From positions 11,214,001-11,278,000 of the forward strand of contig OY759218.1 of NCBI GenBank assembly GCA_963662175.1: DNA of 64,000 bases, in the 5' to 3' direction. The notes below the pieces were generated by a model. The model was given only the letters and a program-made list of their open reading frames with translations. It had not been told where the DNA came from and made no database searches. Positions 36,001-48,379 of this stretch are shown here, in pieces. Position numbers and translations under genes: made by a program. Source of the DNA: Aradus depressus. Its lineage: Eukaryota; Arthropoda; Insecta; Hemiptera; Aradidae. Numbering within the stretch: position 1 is the stretch's first letter; each line of letters begins with the position of its first letter.

Positions 36001-37160
36001 TATCTTTTTTTTTTATATAAATGTGTTTGAATGAACCGATTGTCAAGTACCGAGGTTGGACCCGAAATGTTACCGTGGTTCGTAAGTTAGGGCGGCTCAT
36101 GTAAAGGGCACCTTACACATTACATTTATGTAAGTATGAATAGCAGCTTTACCTAACGAATGTATACATACACTTTTTTTCAGAAAATTAGATAACAGAG
36201 GGTTGAGGAGAAGGGTGTAGACTGTGTGAAGTTTTACATTGCAATTAGATTTGAGGAGAATTGAAGGAATCAGGTTGAGAAAACTGGGAAAAGCTCTGAC
36301 AACGAAAGTCTTGAATCTATATTATCTTGATAGACTTAAATCGAAAAATACGAAGAAGTTAGTGTATAAAGTTATCATTGGTGTATTATTTCCTCACACT
36401 TTTATTTTTTTTTATTTTCGAATCCTATTGGATAGACAAGTTTCTCTCTCTGTTTGTGAGTTTCCGTTCCCCCAGGACCGGGAACCCGGTTGTTGACTTA
36501 CTTTGAGGAGCAAGGTCGAGTCCAGACCATTCCTCAAATTCCCAGTCTCTCGTCCCACTTATTCCTCTCAGCTAATCAGTTATAGTTTACGGGTGTCGCG
36601 AAAATATGCAGACTATTCTATTGCCAACGTTATGATATATCATAAGGGTCTACAAAATATTAGAATATTATTGTTAATTTGGTTGGGTTATGTAAGGAAC
36701 TTTCGAGTTCATATTAACACATTTGGCTGCTATACTATTCTCCCATTTATGTTTTTGTTTCAAAACATATTTAAAACACAAATGTTTCTGGAAGGACTCT
36801 CATCATCATCAGTAGGTACCTAAAATTTTGTATATACATTTAATCAGTAATCATAATTATGATTTAGTCATTAATCTAATATAATAGCTAACATAACAAA
36901 TATTTTAAAATGTAAGCTATGAATACACTTTATCACCCCTTGGTTTGGTGTGACTGTGATACGCGTTTATAACTCAGTGAATAAATTCCTAGCGAAATTT
37001 GGGAATGGTTGTGCAACAGACCAGATGTAATTTTTAAGATTTATTTTTGCAGTTGTACCATGACAATAGAAGACTAATATCATAAAATAAGAATAAGAAA
37101 AAAAAATTGCGATGAATGAGGATACGAGACGTGTTAGGACAAGGTAGCCGAGAGGAAGGT
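36000..37160. other. No recognised gene
   Basis: Open frames at 36239-36496 and 36503-36823 show no known motif and no coding-like composition. Confidence 0.35.
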
Positions 37161-37168
37161 CTTATCAG

Positions 37169-38055
37169 TAGAGACCGGATTTTTATGCAATTGCATATTT
37201 TGTTTACCACCACATACGACCCAGGAGATCAATTATCTTTCCGAACCATGCATCTAGGATAGCATAGACTAAATTTTATAAGGCATATTTAAAGAATATT
37301 GCATATAATTGCATATTTAAAGGATTTTGCATATATTGCATATTTCGCGCAAAATATCAATATTTTAAAAGTCAATTTTTGGAGGTAGAATGAAAAATAT
37401 AAAACGTGAACGAAAGCTCAACCCCTGCCCATTTTTATATCAATTCAGTTGTGACTTCACTGCTGTACACCAAGGACGAAGAAGTTCCCTAACCTTTTCG
37501 TCAAAAGTCAGAGGATGGCTGTAGGATTTCAAGAAAAATACCAAAAAGATCTTTACTTTTGACGGTCAACCTTGTGGCAAAACGATAAAGTGGGAGAGGA
37601 AATCTCAAACTTGTTGAAACTGGTAGGTTTTTTCTTTTCTTTGTCTTTCTAGAAGTAAGCACGTACTTAAATATGTACCTAAATGTAACTAAAGGTGAAT
37701 ACTTCACACCAATTTTGGCCGTAATTATGTTCATGCATTGATTTAAATTTTTCTTTGTAGGAACGCATTCTTACGCCAAACAAAAATCTTTCAAACGTCA
37801 AGTTTTGCTCTAAGCAGAAGGACAATTTTTCTGAAGACTTATATTGCCTGACATTAGTTTCGGCCGACATTCCCTTCTTCAAACTGAAGAATTCCATCCT
37901 CAACTAATTTCTTTCGTAATATACGACATTTTTTACTGCATAAAAACGCATATTTCGATGTGTTTTTCAGCATATTTTAATATATTATACTGCATATTTC
38001 AGCATTTTAAACTGCATATTTTGGCAGTTCTTACTGCATAAAAATCCGGTCTCTA
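37169..38055 (+). mobile_element. hAT-like element, 887 bp
   Basis: Inverted ends TAGAGACCGGATTTTTATGC and its complement at 38036-38055. Flanks CTTATCAG (37161-37168) and CTCATCAG (38056-38063), an 8-bp target duplication with one mismatch as in hAT. Interior is rich in TGCATATT near both ends (candidate subterminal motifs) and carries a transposase remnant. Confidence 0.82.
37760..37920 (+). pseudogene. hAT-type transposase N-terminal fragment
   Basis: One frame reads SNVKFCSKQKDNFSEDLYCL then TLVSADIPFFKLKNSILN followed by a stop. The SADIP-x-x-K-L-x-N block is common in BED-finger hAT proteins (CGGBP1/ZBED type). FDGQ and RKSQ near 37550 may be the ruined BED finger. Nonfunctional. Confidence 0.55.
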
Positions 38056-38063
38056 CTCATCAG

Positions 38064-38755
38064 ATAAGGATTTGGAGGAAGAGGCTTTATTATAGCCAAA
38101 TACATCAATTGTGTACTTGAATTTATTATTTGGATGTTCAAGGAGCACAAATAAAGTACACTATGAAACTGAAATCATCATAACTCAACTTAAATATGTC
38201 CTTTTTTTTAGTTGCAGCTCTTTTTCTCCCATTTTACTTAAAACATTTTTTTTACACGATCCTCAATATCTACGGAACATTTAACACAATATTGATGGAT
38301 TTAACACAATATTGATGGATTCAACACAATATTGATTTGCTTTGATGCAATTAGAATCTTAAATAATTATGATAATTAATAGTATTACATTTATACTAAT
38401 CAAACTGTTTCGGTCTATTGATTATTTTATGTGAAACCACATTTTTTCCACATTTTTCACCACTTTTTAACGAGACCTAAGGATCAGTATTATAATTATA
38501 ATTATTTTATTTAAAAGAAAAAAAAAGAAAAGATTTTGATCTAGTATTGATTTCACTTTTTATTCGTTTTTACTATTTATTTTAAATATTGCTTATTTTA
38601 ATCATTTACCTTTGCATTTAGTTATTTTTACCGAATAGAAAAAAAAGTATTAAATAAAGTTGGAAAAAAGGAGCTGGAACTAAAGAATACATTATTTAAT
38701 CAATTATTTGTGGTTAATACACATTAAAATCACATTCACACTAAAACTTGTGTCA
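38064..38755. other. Flank shared with the 40545-40905 copy, then no recognised gene
   Basis: 38056-38165 recurs after the second hAT fragment. From 38165 on, AT-rich; atttaacacaatattgatgg is triplicated at 38280-38335. Confidence 0.5.
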
Positions 38756-38759
38756 TATT

Positions 38760-39050
38760 TACCCATTTTCTTCAAACATTTGTACTTATACTATGATATC
38801 TTATGTTGATCAAAAATCCTATAAAGATGAATACCCACTGATTCTCAGGCCAAAGCGAGATGTGTGGGGGGTTCAATTAAAAAACTCTGATGCCAACTAT
38901 ATCAGTATAATCGACCCACAATTTTATATGAGGATTGAGAAGTAAGATCAATTTTCAACCAGTTATTAGGGAGAGTGAAAACTTACTTGTTTAACAATAA
39001 TTTCAGCTCGGCAAGTACATTGCAGGTGATTCATCTATCGTCTTTTCTTG
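38760..39050 (+). repeat. R1 fragment
   Basis: aatacccactgattctcagg ... atgaggattgagaagtaaga ... ggcaagtacattgcaggtga. Confidence 0.7.
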
Positions 39051-39189
39051 CTGTTAAAAGTGCAATTATTTATTTATTGTGTGTGCATTATTATATTTTT
39101 ATTATTTTGCTATCTTGTATCATAGTGATATTTAAGTTAGGTGATTGATCCTATTGATCCAACCCTAATTGGACCACTGTTACATTCTA

Positions 39190-39500
39190 CTGTATTCTAG
39201 CATACTAGTGTGGCACTGTGTGTACTATGCTCAAATAGTAAAGTAAATATATTTATTAATAATAACATTAAAATTGTTATTTGAATTAACTGAAAATTGA
39301 GGAGCCTATTTGAGGAAACTATGCACCAGAATCTTAAATTCTTTCCAATATTTTGTGTAAGGACACTTGTTGAAATTATTGTACTCAAATTTTTATTTTT
39401 TAGGTCTTCTTTCCCAATTAGTTTACACTTTCACTATTTATTCATCTTTTGTACAATAGTCAAACCGTTTCGGGCATTGCCCATTTTCAATGACTGAAAT
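39190..39500 (-). mobile_element. Retroelement end with hammerhead-like core
   Basis: Minus-strand 39467-39491: TTGAAAAT, stem GGGC/GCCC with loop AAT, GAAACGGTTTG. The first block departs from CTGANGA, so it is decayed. Confidence 0.35.
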
Positions 39501-39821
39501 AACATTTGTTACTAGTTACATTAAAAATTAATCTTCCTATTTGGAGGATTCTTCAATAATATCATTATAATAAAACAAACTAATTACAATTAAATAATTA
39601 CAGTCATGCTAATACAAATTACTGCAATCAGATCCTGTATTTATTTAATAATTAGGGCAAGGTGCACGGTGCACTTAAATTCTTGTAACACAATCATTCT
39701 AAGTTTTCCCTGACATTATATTTATTTTATTATACATTGCATGAATGGGGAAAGTGGTGCGACCTACCGAGCAAACCAGGTACTAACTCGACTGATCCTT
39801 GCACAGTTATCTTTACGTAGA

Positions 39822-39970
39822 GGGCGCCAGTAGCTCAGGAGTATCGTACTTGCCTACTGAGCACAAGATAGCGAACACGGCTGAGGTCCTCAATTTTTTT
39901 TTATCTGGAGGTAAATGGCGTTGTTGAGCTTGTGTGATGTTTGGTAATCGTTAAAGACCCCTACCCTTAT
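39822..39970 (+). mobile_element. SINE family 1, 3'-truncated
   Basis: agggcgccagtagctcagga head; ends at taatcgttaaagacccctac. Box B region is eroded. Confidence 0.85.
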
Positions 39971-40250
39971 TAAACCTAGTAGAGCTAACAGGGAAGGTAT
40001 ATGAGTATTGGATGATTAGGTCCCTAGGTGTACGCACCAGCCCACTTATCTATCTTCCATAGGTTCGAAATAGTATATATTGCTTTAAAAATAGCTTTCT
40101 CAGGGAATTATAATAGTGAAAACTAGTAGGAAAATTGATATTTTTAAAAGAAATATGCAATTAATCAAACTCCTCCCTCATTTAAAAATATTTTTTATAT
40201 AATTTGCTCAGATTTCTGTTCGTAAGCGAAGGAAAGGAAGGGGTAGCTGG
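39970..40250. other. No recognised feature
   Basis: Unique-looking DNA between a SINE and R1. Confidence 0.35.
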
Positions 40251-40545
40251 CCCCCCGAAGTCTACAATTAGCCTGCTTTTTTGTGTGTCTGTGAACACGA
40301 TTAGTCCCGATAGAAATAATGAGTTGACACGAAATCATATGTGAATTTAAAACCCTATAAGGACGACACCTATTGATTTTCAGTGAATTCGGCCGAAAGG
40401 AAAGGGGTGCCTAAACTTAAAACACCCAATAACTGCAGGTGTATGGAATATATATCAACGTGAAATTTAGTATGAGGATTTAGAAGCCTTATACCCATTT
40501 AGAATTGCTGATATAATGTATCTATAGACACAAAATTTAGTATTT
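40250..40545 (+). repeat. R1 element leading into the satellite
   Basis: ctgtgaacacgattagtccc ... acacctattgattttcagtg ... ttgctgatataatgtatcta. Confidence 0.85.
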
Positions 40546-40905
40546 TTCTGAAGACTTATATTGCCTGACATTAGTTTCGGCCGACATTCTCTTCTTTAAA
40601 CTGAAGAATTCCATCCTCAACGAATTTCTTTCGAAATACACGAAATGTTTTACTGCATAAAAACTCATATTTCGACATGTTTTTCAGCATATTTTTTTTT
40701 GCATATTTTAAATTAATTATACTGCATATTTATTAATTGCATATTTCAGCATTTTAGACTGCAAATTTTGGCAGTTTTTACTGCATAAAAATCCGGTCTC
40801 TACTTATCAGATAAGGATTTGGATTTGGAGGAAGACATATAGCCAAAAACTTCAATTATGTACTTGAATTTTTTATTTGGATGTTCACGGAGCACAAATG
40901 AAGTA
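40545..40905 (+). repeat. Duplicate of the right end of the hAT element plus its flank
   Basis: Matches 37825-38165, including sequence beyond the transposon end (cttatcagataaggatttgg and cttgaattttttatttggat). It is therefore a segmental copy, not an independent insertion; it lies between R1 and its satellite. Confidence 0.85.
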
Positions 40906-42790
40906 TTATGATTTAGAAGACCTATCTATACCAATTTAGAATTGCAGATATAATGTATCTGTAGACACAAAATTTAGTATGATGATTTAGAAGCCTTAGA
41001 ATTTAGAATTGTTGATATAATGTATCTAAAGACACAAAATTTAGTATGAGGATTTCGAAGCCCTATCCATACACATTTAGAATTGCTGATATAATATATC
41101 TAAATACACAAAATTTAGTATGAGGATTTAGAAGCCCTATCCATACACATTTAGAATTGCTGATATAATATATCTAAATACACAAAATTTAGTATGAGGA
41201 TTTAGAAGCCCTATCCATACACATTTAGAATTGCTGATATAATATATCTAAATACACAAAATTTAGTATGAGGATTTAGAAGTCCTATCCATACACATTT
41301 AGAATTGCTGATATAATATATCTAAATACACAAAATTTAGTATGAGGATTTAGAAGACCTATCTATACCAATTTAGAATTGCAGATATAATGTATCTGTA
41401 GACACAAAATTTAGTATGATGATTTAGAAGCCTTAGAATTTAGAATTGTTGATATAATGTATCTAAAGACACAAAATTTAGTATGAGGATTTAGAAGCCC
41501 TATCCATACACATTTAGAATTGCTGATATAATATATCTAAATACACAAAATTTAGTATGAGGATTTAGAAGCCCTATCCATACACATTTAGAATTGCTGA
41601 TATAATATATCTAAATACACAAAATTTAGTATGAGGATTTAGAAGCCCTATCCATACACATTTAGAATTGCTGATATAATATATCTAAATACACAAAATT
41701 TAGTATGAGGATTTAGAAGCCCTATCCATACACATTTAGAATTGCTGATATAATATATCTAAATACACAAAATTTAGTATGAGGATTTAGAAGCCCTATC
41801 CATACACATTTAGAATTGCTGATATAATATATCTAAATACACAAAATTTAGTATGAGGATTTAGAAGCCCTATCCATACACATTTAGAATTGCTGATATA
41901 ATATATCTAAATACACAAAATTTAGTATGAGGATTTAGAAGACCTATCTATACCAATTTAGAATTGCAGATATAATGTATCTAAAGACACAAAATTTAGT
42001 ATGAGGATTTAGAAGCCCTATCCATACACATTTAGAATTGCTGATATAATATATCTAAATACACAAAATTTAGTATGAGGATTTAGAAGCCCTATCCATA
42101 CACATTTAGAATTGCTGATATAATATATCTAAATACACAAAATTTAGTATGAGGATTTAGAAGCCCTATCCATACACATTTAGAATTGCTGATATAATAT
42201 ATCTAAATACACAAAATTTAGTATGAGGATTTAGAAGCCCTATCCATACACATTTAGAATTGCTGATATAATATATCTAAATACACAAAATTTAGTATGA
42301 GGATTTAGAAGCCCTATCCATACACATTTAGAATTGCTGATATAATATATCTAAATACACAAAATTTAGTATGAGGATTTAGAAGCCCTATCCATACACA
42401 TTTAGAATTGCTGATATAATATATCTAAATACACAAAATTTAGTATGAGGATTTAGAAGCCCTATCCATACACATTTAGAATTGCTGATATAATATATCT
42501 AAATACACAAAATTTAGTATGAGGATTTAGAAGCCCTATCCATACACATTTAGAATTGCTGATATAATATATCTAAATACACAAAATTTAGTATGAGGAT
42601 TTAGAAGCCCTATCCATACACATTTAGAATTGCTGATATAATATATCTAAATACACAAAATTTAGTATGAGGATTTAGAAGCCCTATCTTTACCCATTTA
42701 GAATTGCTGATATAATTATGTATCGATAGAAAATTTAGTATGAGGATTTAGAAGTCCTATTTTATCTATATTTAGAATTGCTGCATATAA
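40900..42790 (+). repeat. 74-bp satellite, about 24 copies, derived from R1 module C
   Basis: Unit: tttagaattgctgatataat, atatctaaatacacaaaatt, tagtatgaggatttagaagc, cctatccataca. Most copies are nearly identical. Variant units (gacctatctataccaattta; gtagacac; gccttagaatttagaattgt) recur at 40917-41060, 41350-41480 and 41940-41990, a higher-order pattern. The array grades into ordinary R1 at 42780. Confidence 0.96.
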
Positions 42791-42925
42791 TGAATGTATC
42801 GACACAAAATTAGTCTAAAGCTCCCTATAACTATATAGTTTTGGCCTAAACTATCTATTTTAGTGGGAGAGCGAAAACATAATTGATTATTTCATGCTGG
42901 GGAACTACATTGCCGGTTTCACTAA
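42790..42925 (+). repeat. R1 right end
   Basis: aatgaatgtatcgacacaaa ... gggagagcgaaaacataatt ... actacattgccggtttcact. Confidence 0.85.
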
Positions 42926-42929
42926 CGAC

Positions 42930-43457
42930 TTTTTATAGGATGACCAGTCGATAGCAGGTCAGTGAGTAACAGGAAAGGAGAATAACTGGTTATTTCTACT
43001 GGAAGTTAGTATACCGAGTACACTGTGATACGTTAATCTGTTATTTATGAATTTAAGAAGCTGACTGCTACTGTTGAAATCAAAATTTGATATTTAGTAG
43101 TCTGTGTTTTCCTTGTTATTTAATAACCAGCCAGCTTATCACTATTGAAAGATATACTGATAAAGATCAATCAAACCTGATACAAAACACAGATGCACGA
43201 GTAAACTAAATTATCTAATAGAAAAAACAAATAGCAAACTTTTTATCTGAGTATACTTTGAGTAAAATGTGTTGTTTGTAAGAGACATGGAATAGTGCTC
43301 TCCAGCTCGAAATAGCTCATACTAAGTTACCGCTCTCCCTCTCTTTTGTTTGATTTGGCTGAAAATATAGATTTATTTACTAATAATTTTGGATCCATTA
43401 ATACAATTTCAAGTTGATGTATTCATTCCAGTGGCAGTTATTATTGCCTCAGGCCTC
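42930..43457. other. Mostly unrecognised; R1 fragment at the end
   Basis: 43330-43445 is a reverse R1 scrap (gctgaaaatatagatttatt ... attcattccagtggcagtta). Confidence 0.4.
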
Positions 43458-43469
43458 ACTATTCCAATT

Positions 43470-43809
43470 GAGGGCGCCGGTAGCTCAGTGGTATGCGTGC
43501 TTGTCTTCTGAGCTCAAGAACGTGGGTTCGTAACCCGACCGAGGCCCTTAGTTTATTTTATCTGGGAGCTAAAATGAACTTAAGCACGCCGTCCTTCGGA
43601 TGGGACGTTAAGCGATGGTCTCGAGCCTGTACGATGTCAGGTACTCGTTAAAGACCCCTACCCTAAGTGAATAAAAATTTAGGGTAGGCAAAATTTAAGT
43701 AAAAAGTAGAGTCGGGCTCATGTCCACCCGAGTGACGAAAGAGCGCTCTGGTAGTAGGCGATATGACCTTGTAGTTAAAGCCCGGGCATGAGTCATAAAA
43801 CCTAACCTA
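43470..43809 (+). mobile_element. Full-length tRNA-derived SINE (family 1) with target duplication
   Basis: ggcgccggtagctcagtggt head to cccgggcatgagtcataaaa tail. Flanked by ACTATTCCAATT at 43458-43469 and 43810-43821. Shares a diagnostic insertion, aaatttaagtaaaaagtaga, with the copy at 46151-46454. Confidence 0.96.
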
Positions 43810-43821
43810 ACTATTCCAATT

Positions 43822-44620
43822 CCTCCTCACTAAACATTCCACTCCCCTTTGATTAGGTCTTCATCTCTCTCCCCTGTATTCTCTAATTCGTCAACCTCAA
43901 TTATTCAATCATTTAAATTATTTACTTATCCATTTTTTTTTTTATTATATTTTATTTTATCATAATCAATATTATTAATAATTTTTTTGTTCATTTTACA
44001 CATTGTATATTTTTATCTTGCATTTATTTATTTTTTATTTTGACTATTTTTCTTTTTCTTCTATCACCTCACACTTTTCTATCTAGCCCCTACTGTCTAA
44101 AATTAATTTATAATTACAATCCTTGTCTGGGCATCCTTCCTTCTCTTTTATACAACCATCATGGTATTATGCTCTGCCCATTTTTATTAATCTATTTTAT
44201 TTTATTCATATTTATAGATTTTTTTTACATATTCTTTTTTATTTATATATATAAGTATGGATACTTTTTTTTTTTTTCTTCATAATTAAGCTGTTAATTT
44301 TATGTTTTTTCATGTTAATCTTTTGTTTATCTATATTTATAATTGTCTAGTTTTTCTCCAATTTAGCACTAATTTATTTATCTATGTATTTATTTATTTT
44401 TACGTCATACTGATATTTTATTTCATTGTTTCCTTTACATTTTGACTGTATGTATGTACTCTTAGGGGACCTCGGTCCCAGAATAATACAATATCTTTTC
44501 ATTTTAGGCAATTTTTTTTTTGGATTCAGTGGCTCGGAAAATTTAAAATTTTTGGGAAATGTCAGTGTCGAATTTTAAGTATGAAGATACATTTGGGGGT
44601 ATTTACGGAGGACTTATTTG
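43822..44620. other. T-rich stretch, nothing recognised
   Basis: Strong T bias on the + strand; the 81-codon open frame at 44040 is T-rich hydrophobic noise. Confidence 0.4.
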
Positions 44621-44624
44621 TCCA

Positions 44625-44720
44625 GTTGTCCTTCAACCGCTACGCTGTGTTTGGGGGATGTGCCACTGATGATGACGCTGTTGCGTTTAAAACCGGTTCT
44701 GGTCAATAATAAAATAGTGG
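44625..44720 (+). mobile_element. Retroelement end with decayed hammerhead-like core
   Basis: CTGATGA at 44666-44672, ACGC/GCGT stem, then TAAA where GAAA is expected. Sister of 29208-29470. Confidence 0.45.
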
Positions 44721-44749
44721 GAAGACGACGTCTTATTATCAAATATGTA

Positions 44750-44950
44750 TTTATTTTACTTCCCCAGCTATATTTAGTATATAGGGGTTATGTCATTTGT
44801 GGAAATGATATTGAATTTTCATACTTTTTACAGAAAATTCATGTTTTCCAACCTCCTGATTACAAAAATGAAAAAAAAAAAAATCTTTTTATGCGTCTAT
44901 GGATAAGATAACTCCCGACAGAATCAACATATCGGCACGAAACTTTATAA
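44750..44950 (+). repeat. R1 left part
   Basis: tacttccccagctatattta ... agataactcccgacagaatc. Confidence 0.8.
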
Positions 44951-45164
44951 TAATTGGATACGTAATACAATTGTGTACATCAAAAAAGCTTGTAAAACCG
45001 ATATTCAATCTTAGAAAACAAGCACACATGAGATGAATAATAATAATATTTTTTTCTTTCTTTTTTAAAATAATGTAATAGTAGAAGATACATGAATATA
45101 AAATTCCTAATACAATACTATTTACAGTTTTAATTATAAATATTTTATATTTACATTTCTTTAA

Positions 45165-45360
45165 TAAATATTTTTTCAGGGCGATCATGGGCCCCTTCCT
45201 CAGGTCTTCAAGAAAGAAATATAGAGAAAGAAAAGAGAGTGAAATATACAAAAATACATATAAATAAATAGAGTAATGTAAATAGTATATAGGTAACTAA
45301 AAAAAATTATAATAAAAATATTAAATAAAAGTAATTACAATAGAAATGATAGGATATTGA
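45165..45360 (+). repeat. Dispersed repeat R4
   Basis: ttcctcaggtcttcaagaaa ... gagagtgaaatatacaaaaa ... aatattaaataaaagtaatt; related to 28745-28915 and 47510-47630. Confidence 0.6.
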
Positions 45361-46135
45361 TGGAGGACCTCGGCCTTGAAAATAAAAATTAAAGCTTTTA
45401 TATAAGAAACACCAGTTTTAATGTGGTGATTTTTTTATTCTGACAATGATAAAGTATTCAGTTTTCGTAGTATAGCTCAGAAACCCATAAGGCCACAACT
45501 ATTTTTTATCTGACTTATGTTTGTTTGTTCCGCCTAGAACAAAAACTACGAATAGATTTTGATGAAACTAAAAATAATGTAGTTTTTGGAATCTGAGGAG
45601 TGTTCTTAAATAAGTCAGAATTATATTTGACTGCTAGATGCTCCAATAAGTGTATAAATGTTTTCTTACTTATTGTGTTTAATATCTCGAAAGAATATTA
45701 GGCAAAATAAGGAAATCTACCAAAGCGAAGTTTTGAAATCTTATTAAACCTTACTTGAAAGTAGGATTTAAAATATTGATATCGATATCTGGGACGAAGA
45801 AAATCAGCCTTCCAACTGTTATCCGGTATAAATTCTTGCATTTTCTTAAGAAAAGTAATTAAATCTCCCTCCAAGAAACGATTGAGTGGTTTAAATAAAC
45901 TCCGCCAAGTATCCATCTACAAATAGAAGAAAAAAGTTTTCAGCCGACAAAATAAATCAAATCTATTCTAGTCCCAAGAAAGGGGCTAGATCACAGCTCA
46001 AAAGGTATACTGCACGGAGACACAGGTCTGCATGGAGACAACAGGTCTGCATGGAGACAACAGGTCTGCCCTCTGACACCCATTTGTAGAGATTAGATGA
46101 CAGGGAGCTAAACCTATAATATTTTTTTTAAATTA
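45360..46135. other. No recognised gene
   Basis: agacaacaggtctgcatgg is repeated at 46020-46075. A minus ORF at 45698-45916 is unmatched. Confidence 0.35.
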
Positions 46136-46150
46136 TTTACAAATATGTAT

Positions 46151-46454
46151 ATTTGTATATTATATATTACAATCAAACACGACCGAGGCCCTTAGTTTAT
46201 TTTATCTGGGAGGTAAAATAAACTTAAGCACGCCGTCCTTCGGATGGGACGTTAAGCGATGGTCCCGAGCCTGTACGATGTCAGGTACTCGTTAAAGACC
46301 CCTACCCTAAGTGAATAAAAATTTAGGGTAGGCAAAATTTAAGTAAAAAGTAGAGTCGGGCTCATGTCCACCCGAGTGACGAAAGAGCGCTCTGGTAGTA
46401 GGCGATATGACCTTGTAGTTAAAGCCTGGGCATGAGTCATAAAACCTAACTAAC
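46151..46454 (+). mobile_element. SINE family 1, 5'-truncated, with target duplication
   Basis: SINE sequence starts at acgaccgaggcccttagttt (46178), lacking the tRNA head. TTTACAAATATGTAT flanks it at 46136-46150 and 46455-46469; 27 bp of AT-rich filler precede the SINE. Confidence 0.9.
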
Positions 46455-46603
46455 TTTACAAATATGTATTCACAACTTAATAAGAATATACACAACAAGC
46501 AACTTTGCTAAAAGAGTAAAATATGGTATTGTCAAAATGTCAAGAGGAGAGAAATCACCCTGTGGTGACATCCCCTAGGCATTGAGTTGCACTCGCTTAT
46601 ATA

Positions 46604-47453
46604 TAGGGTGATTCCCTCATAACTTTAAAAAAAATGTTGGATGAAACTAGACCGAAAATGGAGTAGAATGCCGCCAACCGCACCTTTCTATTTCATCCAT
46701 TGCCGAGATATGATTTTTTAAAGGTTTTTTCGAAAAAACCACGTTTTTTGCCATCAAGTCCCACATTTCTCCCCTTTAAATCAACTTTTCTCAACGTTTG
46801 ACCACATTTGCGGAATCAGCGTTACATTTCCTATCAGACTAGTGTACTTTCAACTTTGAAAGTCACAAGTGTGGCCAGTTCAGGTCTCACAATAACAAGA
46901 GTGGACACTTATGATCTCTAGATTTAAAAAAAAAAATTTTTTTTTGCATTTGTGACCTCTTTAGATTCGATTTACATCACGTTTTTTCGCATTCAACCTT
47001 AAATTTATCCATGAAATCGATACGGAATCGCAAAGTTGACCATACCAATAGAAAGCTGATTAAATTTGCAAGTTTTCTAGCCCCCTGAACGGTTGAAGCC
47101 GTCCTTGAGCGGGAAAATAGTTGACGTGGAAGTGTTTCCCGAAATTTTAATTTTTCTAAAATGTTAACGTTTTAGCTGTTATTTCGGTTCTAAGTTGGTG
47201 ATTTTCGAAGTTGAAATTACACTAGTCTGATAGGAAATGTAACGCTGATTCCGAAAAGGTGGTCAAACGTTGATTTAAAGGGGAGAAATGTGGGACTTAA
47301 TGGCAAAAAACGTGGTTTTCTCGAAAAAAACTTTAAAAAATCATATCTCGGCAACGGATTGAAATAGAAAGGTGCGGTTGGCGGCATTCTACTCCATTTT
47401 CGGTCTAGTTTCATCCAATTTTTTTTTTAAAGTTACGAGGGAATCACCCTGTA
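46604..47453. mobile_element. Long-terminal-inverted-repeat MITE, 850 bp
   Basis: Ends gggtgattccctcataactt and, read inward from the right, gggtgattccctcgtaactt. Arms of about 250 bp include gaaactagaccgaaaatgga and cctttctatttcatcc. The centre (46860-47190) matches 14230-14550 in reverse. No transposase. A TA-type duplication is possible. Confidence 0.82.
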
Positions 47454-47509
47454 TAACTCACTGTCACTGCTGCTGCTATTAAGAGGTCTCTAGGCCATTG
47501 GCGCTTTGA

Positions 47510-47630
47510 GGCATCGAAAAAAGAGAGCGAAATATACAAAAACGGATATATAAATTAACAAATATGCATAAAGTAAATAGTATATAACTAAAAAAACTGA
47601 TGATAATAAAAATATTAAATAAAAGTAATT
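47510..47630 (+). repeat. Dispersed repeat R4
   Basis: agagagcgaaatatacaaaa ... aatattaaataaaagtaatt. Confidence 0.55.
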
Positions 47631-47639
47631 AAGCCTTTC

Positions 47640-47880
47640 TGGTCCCCCCTTCCCTTCGGCTGATTTCTCTGAAAATTATTTGATGTTGTCCTTAGAAGGT
47701 GCTGGGTGCACATACAAAATTTCGTGTCGATACATTCATTCTATCGGAAGTTTTCATGTTCACAGACAATTATCATTTTTGAAATCAGGAAGTCGTAAAA
47801 CATGAAATTCTGTTGATAACTCCACATCGAATTACTGATTACATAACTTCCCCTGTACTTCGTATAACTGGGGAAGTAAT
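47640..47880 (-). repeat. R1 left part, reverse
   Basis: cttcccttcggctgatttct ... gatacattcattctatcgga ... acttcgtataactggggaag. Confidence 0.85.
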
Positions 47881-48379
47881 TAATGATATTTATCAAACAG
47901 TTAAAGTATAAACGCACAACTGTTTCCTGTTGAGATATGAGAGTGGGAGGTCAGTTGCGCGCGCAGGTAGAGGCCGTAGGACCTGTATGATAGTATCATA
48001 TTATTTGTACGGAGTAGTGATGGGCAAATGAACAATTTCTGTATCACCTGGTACTGCTACTTTAAAATAGTAGTTATAAATAATAGCAACAACTATTGAA
48101 CCTGCTTGTCTTATAAAACTGAGAGTCGGCAGACTAAATGTAACAGTCAGTTTATTTGTATTTATGCAGGTTTTCGTTATTTTATGATATCTGTTATCGG
48201 GTTGGAAGACTTTGGATACTTATCTGGTTACCCCTTTTTCATTGAAATATTTTTTATACTTTCAATTCCATTTCAACTTCCATAAAGAGTATCTCGTGTT
48301 TTATTTTACTTTGTTTCTCACAAGTCTGTTTTACTTCAGCTTCCTCTAGTTTTTTTATCATAAATATTTTTATGATAAT

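Noticed and set aside
35636..36100. 154-codon minus ORF
   Set aside because: It translates reverse R1 sequence; the same residues (HIKFDVDKFILSA) recur wherever R1 is read in this frame.
40900..42790. CRISPR-like regular repeats
   Set aside because: Units are contiguous 74-bp satellite without unique spacers, in a eukaryotic genome.
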